Source: Pinus tabuliformis (lineage: Eukaryota > Streptophyta > Pinopsida > Pinales > Pinaceae). From it: a stretch of DNA of 64,000 bases. Numbering within the stretch: position 1 is the stretch's first letter; the number at the start of each line of letters is the position of its first letter. The position numbers and the translations under genes are program-made. Shown here piece after piece: positions 56,547 to 64,000 of the stretch. Under the pieces are notes generated by a model that was not told the DNA's origin, ran no database searches, and saw nothing but the letters and a program-made list of their open reading frames with translations. The stretch is from assembly GCA_031772625.1 (NCBI GenBank), contig CM062813.1:692116420-692180419 (forward strand), given 5' to 3'.

Positions 56547-57896
56547 CTAGTTAGTGAGCAAGTGATAGTATAAACAGTGCAGGGCATGGGTAAGCGAAGT
56601 CAATCCAGGCCGATGGGCAGGCCACCATCGCCAGAAACCAATGATAACCTAGACCATGGTTCGAGTTCGTTGTCTGCCACCAAACCCTCGTTTTCGCCAC
56701 GCCCCACTACCTACACCTATTTCCATGCCTCTACATCAACATCTATTAGTTTTTTGATAGCTTTTAGCTTAGGGAGATTTTCGAATATTTGCCTAAATTT
56801 TCCTAGCAACATAGAAAGTAAAGAGAACTATAAAAATCAAAAAAAAAAATGAATAAATAAAAGAAAGACTATTTAAAAGTAATCTAATGTGTGATCTCTT
56901 CCTTCTTAAAATTTGTGCTCCTCTCTTCAAAGAAAAAAATTACAAAAAATAAATAAATAAATAAAATATTTCCTTCTTAAAATTTGTGCTCCTCTCTTCA
57001 AAGAAAAAAATTACAAAAAAAAATAAATAAATAAAATATTTATATGACTAAAGATTTTTTTTTGACCTAAAAATCATATGATGTCTTATATTTTCCTTAT
57101 TATAACCTACGTCATTTTTTTTATTACCCATTTGTCATCAAATTAAGACACCCTCTTCATTTTCCTCCTTGCATTTTTAGTGATCACAACTTTGCGTTTT
57201 AAATTTCCCTCTAACTATTTAGTAATTTACCTCTAAGCATTTAGTAATTTCTTGGGAGCTTCAAAATAGGAGTTTCAAAGTTTGTTTAGGGGGTTATAGT
57301 GGCATCTAAGAAAAATTAGCTATCGAAGATGGTTACAGTTGCATCTGAGAACAATTAGCTATCGAAGATTCAAAGTTTGTTTGAATTGTTGTTGTTGCAT
57401 CGGAGAACCAGTAGCCATCAAGACTTTGCCCTTCTTGGCCCTAAGGTGAAGCTTATCAGCCCAAAGGTTGGCTGCATTTATTAGATTTCGATTCTAGGGT
57501 ATTTATTTTGTATGTGGTGGCAATATGCATTTAGTTATCTTGTTGTTATGATAAATTCTGCGTGAGGTTCGCCAATGATTTTATGTAATGTTGAGTGAAT
57601 TTCAGAGATGTTTGGAATGCCATTGTTAGGATATGATGAATGCTTAAATACCCAAATTTTATTATATCCAGGATTGGTTTTTACTTGCATAGAATAACTT
57701 AAAGCCTATGATAGATTCAATCTGTTGTTGTAATGTTGTTGTAATGGTTGTAGATGGGTTACTATATAATTGGCTTTTTGAAATAAGTTTGTAACCATGG
57801 GCATGTTTTTTCATTTTGGCGAAGCAGGGTTGTGAAGTGGAGTAATATGGAAAACTGGGGGTGTCGAAGAGTGGAATGGGTCCAGTTATGGCATGA
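56547..57896. other. Non-coding, AT-rich
   Basis: No gene is seen. GCATCT(A/G)AGAA(A/C)AATTAGC repeats at 57302 and 57341 (39-bp period), with a third partial copy at about 57397. Confidence 0.5.
56901..57040. repeat. 71-bp tandem duplication
   Basis: CCTTCTTAAAATTTGTGCTC starts at 56901 and again at 56972. Both copies run to AAATAAATAAATAAAATATTT with small length differences. Confidence 0.9.
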
Positions 57897-58834
57897 CAGA
57901 ACCTCAAGTCACTCAATCTTCTCAGTCTCAAATAGTGAATGCTCAAAGGGACAATGAACACTCAAAGAGTCCATTCCCTTCAAATTCCAATGGACCAATG
58001 AGTCATCCTATATGCTCTTCTGTTGGAGAACAATCGTTTTGAGGGCCTTGTTCCTAGTTTTAATTAGTTTGGCATGAAAGTATTCAATGTTTTTAATAAC
58101 CAACTCTATGGAAGAATGCCAACTACTACAATTATGGCCATGTTCAATGATTCTTGCAGGAAATCTTGGGCTCTGTGGGAGCCCATTGCCCAGGCCCTAC
58201 GTGCCTAACACAGTAGTGACCCCTTCTCCATGCTCTATTATTACAAGCTTTCCAATGGAGTAATCTTTTAGGCCATTTTTTAAGAGGCATGAAAGGCTAA
58301 ATCCAGGAAAGATAGTAGGAATTATTATGGGATCCGTTGTTGGGGTGATTTCCATGGTGTTCCTTATTAGCTTTTATGGCAATAGGTACAGACAACAGAA
58401 GCCTAGGGATGAGGTTGAAAATGTTGCAGGTGATAAGATTTCGATTGAGGAGACTAGTTATGATATGTATTATGTTAATACAGATGCTAAGAGCCTTCAT
58501 TATGAGTAGCAAAGGAGTTAGGTTCTTATGTTCTATAGTGGGGAAGCTCAGATGTACACTTTGGAGGATGTGCTCCATGCATCCGCTGAAATTATGGAGA
58601 TAGGCATGCTAGGGACTACTTATAAGGCTTTGAGGGAGAAAAAAATGATTGTAACTGTGAAGATACTGAAAAATTCTAACAAGATGACTAGGGATGAATT
58701 TGAGAGGCATATGGAGATGGTGGGTAAGCTTTGACACCAGAATATAGTTTTTTTGAGAGCTTATTTCTAGGCCAAGGAGAAGCTTCTTGTCCATTATAAC
58801 TATCACAATGGAAGCCTATTTTCTCTCATCCACG
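57897..58834 (+). pseudogene. LRR receptor-like kinase fragment
   Basis: The plus strand decodes, with several shifts and stops, into leucine-rich-repeat pieces (NLKSLNLL, YALLLENNRFEGLVPSFN) and NNQLYGRMPTTT. A transmembrane segment follows (MGSVVGVISMVFLISFYGN, 58327-58383), then juxtamembrane sequence, and the N-lobe of a kinase: MYTLEDVLHASAEIMEIGML, VTVKILKN and DEFERHMEMVGKL. The order suits LRR-III-type receptor kinases of plants. The ATP-binding region is degenerate. Homology ends at LIHG (58834), followed by GTATGT, a good splice-donor match, so the rest may once have lain beyond an intron. It has no function now. Confidence 0.85.
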
Positions 58835-60149
58835 GTATGTGTAGAAATTTCACCGTAGATCACCTGATAATGCAATATACTAAAGCAAAATACTTGATCT
58901 ACTTCTACTATCAAACTTTTCAAATGCTTAATCAATTTGAGCAAGATCAATCAGAACACATATAACAGAGAAGAAGATTCAATCACACATGAACACAGAA
59001 GAATAACCCAGGGAAAGCCTCAGCCTAAAACCCCAGTCTATGTATATCATAGAAGTGGAAATATGTCCGGATTACACAAAGTTTTAGCTCACAAGCTATC
59101 CAGCTCTCAGTACAATCCTTCTATTGCTCATAGACAGTTAAAGGCTTCTCACAAACCTTCTCCTTTGCCCTCCAAGCCTCCTATTTCCTTGCGCATTTTT
59201 CCTTGGGGTCTAGTGCTGCCACTTGTGTGAATTGGCCTCTTCACACACTCACTAAACTCTAATCTAACTGTGCAATCCTGAAGGAGATAATTCCTTCTGC
59301 ATGGATGAGTTTCCTATATAGAAAAAATCCTCCAACTGATAGTACATTGTCCCTTCCTCTGATCTCAACTGAGTCTCTGACTGAACTGACATGCATGAGT
59401 TATTTATGAGAGAATATTTGGTTATCTGAAGTGCAGCAGTTACATGCATGCATGCATTAACTAACTGAACTCACAATTAATTCAACAAATTTTTTGAACT
59501 AATCTAACTGGACTTAACTCAGTTAATTGAACTAACTAATTAAAACTTAAATCACAACTCATCCTTATCTCTTTAACTAAGGGATAAATTCCTCAATCAA
59601 TGGAGAAACTCTTGCATGTCTTCACATAGACTTCATGTTTTATTTTCTACAACTAATTAACTCAAGATGAATTAATTACTTATTTTACAAACAGCTTCTA
59701 GGATCAAATTTGAATTTTAATTCAGGGACTAACTAAAATTGGAATCCATCCTGAAATGCTATTTATAGCAATGCTATTTTTAGCACTACCATTTTTCATT
59801 CCTTGTTGCTATGTCCAACACTGGTACCCGAACTACTATTTTTAGCATTTCTTGTTGCCATTTTCAACAGTATGTGCATGATTACATCTAAACCTCTTCT
59901 CTTCAAGCTGTAAAAATAGAAGTAGAGCATTTTTATTCCTTACAAAGTTTGTGTTTCTCATCCTGACATCCACTCTTGTCTTCCATGGGGTTTGAACATT
60001 GCTCTCATCTATTTGAATCCAAGATCTTTACTATTTCTTGTAGCCCATTTTGACAAGCTGCAATTGTGTTGAATATACAAGCTTGACATTGAATAGACCA
60101 ACCTACAAATAGATTCTTGATAAAAATAAGTACAGTCTCCCTCTGTGCT
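58835..60149. other. Non-coding; unassigned repeat
   Basis: No coding sequence is supported. The motif CTATTTTTAGCA(C/T) recurs at 59760-59860. The block could be intron, insertion or LTR remnant. Confidence 0.35.
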
Positions 60150-61260
60150 CAACCCCTAGATAATAACAAACTCAAGGTCACAATACACATCACAGATTTA
60201 CCAGATTATTTGTCCTCGGGAGCTGGGTTTTGGACCTCTTTATTCTTCGTCCCCTTAACCATTTGGCAATCTTTGTGGCTCCCTTTGTTGTTTTCATTAA
60301 GACTTGAAGGGTTCTCTACGACTTTCTTTCTGGGCATCATTTGGGCTTGCTAGTTTATTTTATTTTCTTTTCCCTTTGAATTCTACCAGAGGTATTCCAG
60401 TCCCATTAACTTAGTTTGGTTACTAGGAGACTAGGGGACACTGATATCAAAACTCCAATTTCTTGTACATTGGCATCATCAATGGACTTTGGTTTTCAAA
60501 ACATCAGTTGTCTTTGGATATTGCTATGTAGTCCTCCCAAATATTGACTTAAAAATTTATTGTTATTGGGAGATATAATCAATTGAATGGCCCATTTTTG
60601 AATGTCAATGGTGGACTCTTGCATGGTTTGTCCTTGACTCTATTGAAAGAGATTCCATTATATTTTCTTTCTTACTCATATCCAATGGGATAGAAGTGCC
60701 ACATAATGAGATTCTTTAACGTTTCCCATTCATCTACTAGTGGTTCCCACTCAATTATTCGAGTGGTAACATAACTTTCCCACTATAATGCATGGCATTC
60801 TAAATTCAACCAAGTGAAAGAGATTATTTTCTCTTCACTAATTTCAGGCAAACTTAAATAAACATCGAGATGTTGTAACCATTGATTGAATTTAAGGGTG
60901 AAAATCTCAACTACATAAGGCTTGAATTCAATCTTCATTTTATCTCTGATGGGTGTTTGGACTTTCATAGTGTTCCCCATTTCCCACTTTTGATTATCTC
61001 CTCATTCAGATTCTTCTTCTTTAGAACTCAAAATTCATCCATGAGGTTATGTTTTTGTTTAACCTTTCCATCCTTATGGTCTATTGCAACATGTTTAGAA
61101 ACATATGGATCATTTGAGTCTTTAGATTAATAAGTTTGGTTTCCAATTCACTACCTTCTTGATTATCTCCCATATCAAAATATTGAGATTGTTTCTTTCT
61201 TCTTGCTCCAATCTTAGCTTTATGAGGAGTACTTCCTTTAAACCAGGATTGTTTACTTTT
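60150..61260 (-). pseudogene. Gag remnant of an LTR retrotransposon
   Basis: On the minus strand, coding-like stretches include KAKIGARRKKQSQYFDMGDN and, clean at 60980-60783, FNQWLQHLDVYLSLPEISEE with SFTWLNLECHAL. Further down are EWETLKNLIMWHFYPIGYE and LGGLHSNIQRQLMF. This resembles the Retrotrans_gag domain of plant Ty3/Gypsy elements. Several stops and shifts break it. No LTR or pol belongs to it with certainty. Confidence 0.65.
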
Positions 61261-62713
61261 TCAATAGGGTACATATAACACATGTCCTCCTCTCCTTGTA
61301 GTGCTCCTCAAGAATGTCCAAATATAGCAATTGAAATCCTCAATTTGTGTGGAGTGCTTCTCAAGTTTGACTACCATTCTTCCTTAAGATCATACATTGT
61401 TGCCATGTGTGCTCCTTTGAGCTAGGGCACTCAAACCAAGCATTTAACCTTTGACCATGTCTTATTTGTCTTGCAATGGGCATTGAGACCATTAAGACCA
61501 TTCTCCTACTTGCTTGAAGTAGTATTACCAACTTTTACTTTGTTATTAGATTGTTTTATCTCTCCCCTTCCAGTTCTTTCTTGTATGTACCTGGCACTAT
61601 ATCTGGCACTATACCTGGTACCATTCCGAATAAATATTAGATTAGAATGCATATAATGCATATAGAGTGAAATATATAGTACCATATATACCTGGTACTT
61701 AGTACCATCCCCTCCCTTCCAAACCTTCTAATTCAAACCTTGTACTCTATATGGTGCCTCCCTTCGGTCGGAGATTAGAGAGAAACATTTCCTCTTTATC
61801 TATGAGTCTATTCTTTTCTTTCTTTACTAGAATCTATTCTTTCTTCTGGAATATATGCATGCATTCTCGTCTTATCTGTCTATACTACATTCTATAGTGA
61901 AACCACACTCTATGGCTCTACGAAGACTAGTGAGTTGGTTCCAATATCTATGGTTTTGTTCCATCCTTATGGCTACTGAATGAGTTCAACCTTTCTAATC
62001 TTCTAAGAAGGCTAGTGTGATTGAGTTCCACTTCTTCCTTTGCATGCAATCTATCTTGATTCATCCCATCCTTAGTGATTGAGTTCAACTTCCCACTTCT
62101 TTCTTTCCAATCTAAAGTGAGTAGTTCCACTTCCCTCTCTATGGTTCCATCTTAAGACGATGAGTTCCCATTTAGCTTCTCTAAGAAGTAATGTATTAGT
62201 TCCCAGTCTATGGCTCTAAGAAGTAGTGAAGGTATCATAGGTTTCTAACTTTCGGCAACTCGGGGATCTTGCCATTGTCACCTCAGCAAGATGCCCTCGA
62301 ACTTTGAACCGAGAGATAAGTCTTTTGGGGTATTCCAAGGAATCACCTTGGATATAAGTGTTCTTTTAATGATTTCCAAGTACAAGAGAGATTACACTCA
62401 ATGTGAAGGTGAAATATGTTAAGTCAAGGGAGTCATAGTAGTTATGTTGTAGAAGACTAGTATCACATAGAAAAGAGACTGCTTCTATTTAGAGTGATTA
62501 CTTGTGTCAAACAATAAGCATGTACACATTTAGATTATGTCACAATGTAGTTAACCAAACAGATGTACAATAATATGTAATTGTATAATCCCTTGGTAAT
62601 AATATTATTCCCTTAACAAGTGTTGTTATACATCATAAACAAAATAGTATGTATCAAAATCACACCAACACTTATATCATGTCATACCAGCATTTTGTTT
62701 TCAGTCAACCAGC
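61261..62713. other. Non-coding with short repeats
   Basis: Three copies of CTGGCACTATA/CTGGTACCAT-type sequence lie at 61588-61630. At 61930-62230 TGAGTTCCA-type motifs recur with TCTAAGAAG at about 30-60-bp spacing. No gene is supported. Confidence 0.45.

Positions 62714-62714
<1 letters not shown>

Positions 62715-62753
<39 letters not shown>
62715..62753. repeat. (TA)n microsatellite
   Basis: An uninterrupted 39-bp TA run. Confidence 0.97.
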
Positions 62754-62756
<3 letters not shown>

Positions 62757-63375
62757 CTAGATTTAAACAAGAACGCAACAAAATATAGAGATAACCATAT
62801 ACACAAAGATGCAGTAGAAATAATATTTCATTTCATTAATGTAAAATACTGAAATATGCTTACAAACAGCAATGGAAATAAACCAGCTAGGGTGATGGTA
62901 GCTTATCTCTGAGAAGAGATGTGGCGGCTACATGCCTCTGAACTGTGTTACAATGAGGCTCAAAAGCCTATTTATTGTTGAGAAACAATGGAAAACTCTT
63001 AAACATCCCAAAACCTAACCCTAGAAAATGAACTGCCAAATTGTGGGCCTCGTTTTGGGTAAATTGGTACATCAATTTCCCGGGGTCGTAACTTTGGCAT
63101 ACGATCTCTGTTTGACATGTACAATAGCTCATTAGAAAGATCTATCCGAGCACTACAACTTTGGAAAGAGAAACATTCGTCCATGGACCCATGTTGCTCC
63201 CAGGTTTCCCAAAAAATGTCGTTTAGGGCCTCAAAACGGCTTCAGAAGTTTAGGACCCGAAAAACTACTAAAAATAGTAAATTGTGCTACAATTACGGAA
63301 ACTGAAAAACTGAAAGAGACAGTTGTGGGGGTCCAAATGGGATAGGTGGGTGGCCCCCAACATCCACCTGCATCA
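62754..63375 (-). repeat. 3' LTR, minus strand (left end uncertain)
   Basis: On the minus strand it starts TGATGCAGGTGGATG immediately after a polypurine tract. It has a CAATAAATAG box at about 62965. It reaches the TA microsatellite, beyond which the end is unclear. Confidence 0.65.
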
Positions 63376-63389
63376 TTCCTCCTCCCTTA
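63376..63389 (-). promoter_or_regulatory. Polypurine tract
   Basis: The minus strand reads TAAGGGAGGAGGAA directly before the TG of the LTR. Confidence 0.75.
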
Positions 63390-63429
63390 GGAAGCAATGG
63401 TTCCCATTGCATTGAGTTCGTCCCTGAGA

Positions 63430-64000
63430 TGAGGAAGCTTCTGCTAAGCTGCATCCCTCGTGAGTTGTTCTGCAATCTCTGATGTGTCCAATAATGGTGG
63501 GAAGCATGGTCGACGACAGTCCACATTGAACACTCAGTGCAAGTGAAGGAATGGAGGAATGTTGTGCTCCAATGTATTATTTCCCACAGCCTTGGTAATG
63601 GTGTAAGGACCATGTCGGCGTGGTCGGAGCTTCTGATGGGCTCTTGTAAGGTGTTCTTTTTGCAGATGCAACCAGAATTTGTTGCCCACCTGAAGTTTAT
63701 GTGGTACCCCTGTGGGTGAGGAGAAGTTGTTCATGTGTTCTGTCATGACTGTATCCCTTTGTTGTTGTTGCTGCATGGAGGAACCCTTCGCGGGGGTCAT
63801 GGATCTGGTGACAATATTCCCCTTCCTTTGGGAGTGAACTAGACAGATGAATTTCCTAGTTTGGGAGATGAGCTTGCTGCCTTTCTTAACAATGATCAAA
63901 GAGGTGGTGGTAGGTCGGGCTACCTCTGGTATCCTGTATAATGAATTATTCAAAGAAATAATGACAGCGCGAGTCCTTGACTCATACACAGCATGTTGCC
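63430..64000 (-). pseudogene. Internally deleted Ty3/Gypsy pol: protease-RT linker joined to integrase tail
   Basis: The minus-strand frame 63989-63534 begins with sequence typical of the region after protease (LIIVKKGSKLISQTRKFI, then QQQQQRDTV and SSPTGVP). It then passes directly into an integrase C-terminal module (KLQVGNKFWLHLQKEHLT, RRHGPYTITKAV). RT, RNase H and the integrase core are missing. The integrase tail continues in a second frame with CFPPLLDTSEIAEQL-like sequence in reverse-strand DNA at about 63460. The element is cut by the right edge of the window. Confidence 0.7.

Overview
The window is plant nuclear DNA made almost entirely of transposable elements at different stages of decay. 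Support comes from Ty3/Gypsy elements of the Tat and chromovirus types, a plant L1-type LINE whose ORF1 has a DUF4283-like domain and a CCHC knuckle, a CACTA transposon end with the classic CACTACAAGAAAA terminus, and a fragment of a leucine-rich-repeat receptor-like kinase. The nested, rearranged repeats suit a large, repeat-rich seed-plant genome. A gymnosperm is plausible but cannot be shown from the sequence alone. I found no intact host gene, rRNA, tRNA, CRISPR array or bacterial-type operon.

Layout: 1-8371 is a minus-strand Tat-type element cut by the left edge (gag, protease, RT, RNase H, integrase, then an extra RNase H downstream of integrase). 8372-10520 is non-coding and includes an LTR-like minus-strand promoter. 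10521-12992 is the 3' end of a plus-strand element (family A: coiled-coil 3' ORF plus LTR). 12993-17165 is a pol-less plus-strand Tat-type derivative: a protease remnant, tandem-repeat blocks and a candidate LTR. 17166-19284 is non-coding and includes a GATC/CGAT-rich tract. 19285-25183 is a nearly complete chromovirus on the minus strand with 332/333-bp LTRs and target duplication CTGTC. 25189-26187 is a Copia-like LTR remnant with an AG-rich minisatellite.

26188-37253 is a complete-length but decayed plus-strand element of family A, with 886/887-bp LTRs and target duplication AAGAT. It has lost RT/RNase H, carries a nested candidate solo LTR, and ends with a long coiled-coil 3' ORF homologous to 10.5-12.1 kb. 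37254-40791 is non-coding with degenerate repeats and a cluster of C/G-rich hairpins. 40792-44361 is a rearranged plus-strand chromovirus whose RT block is inverted. It ends abruptly at a CACTA terminus (44362). 45030-49200 is a G-poor, hierarchically repeated array. 49200-51566 is non-coding with inverted repeats and a CCCTTAA-like tract. 51567-56546 is a minus-strand LINE. 57897-58834 is a receptor-like kinase pseudogene. 60150-61260 is a minus-strand gag remnant, and 62754-64000 is a deleted minus-strand Gypsy element with an LTR and polypurine tract.

The genes do not form a cellular pathway; each set belongs to one mobile element. The most interesting structures are the long 3' ORF shared by two family A elements, with a possible TATA box of its own; a palindrome beside the TATA box in all three family A LTRs; the 4.2-kb repeat array; and the inversion inside the second chromovirus. 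Most open frames carry stops or frameshifts and are annotated as pseudogenes.
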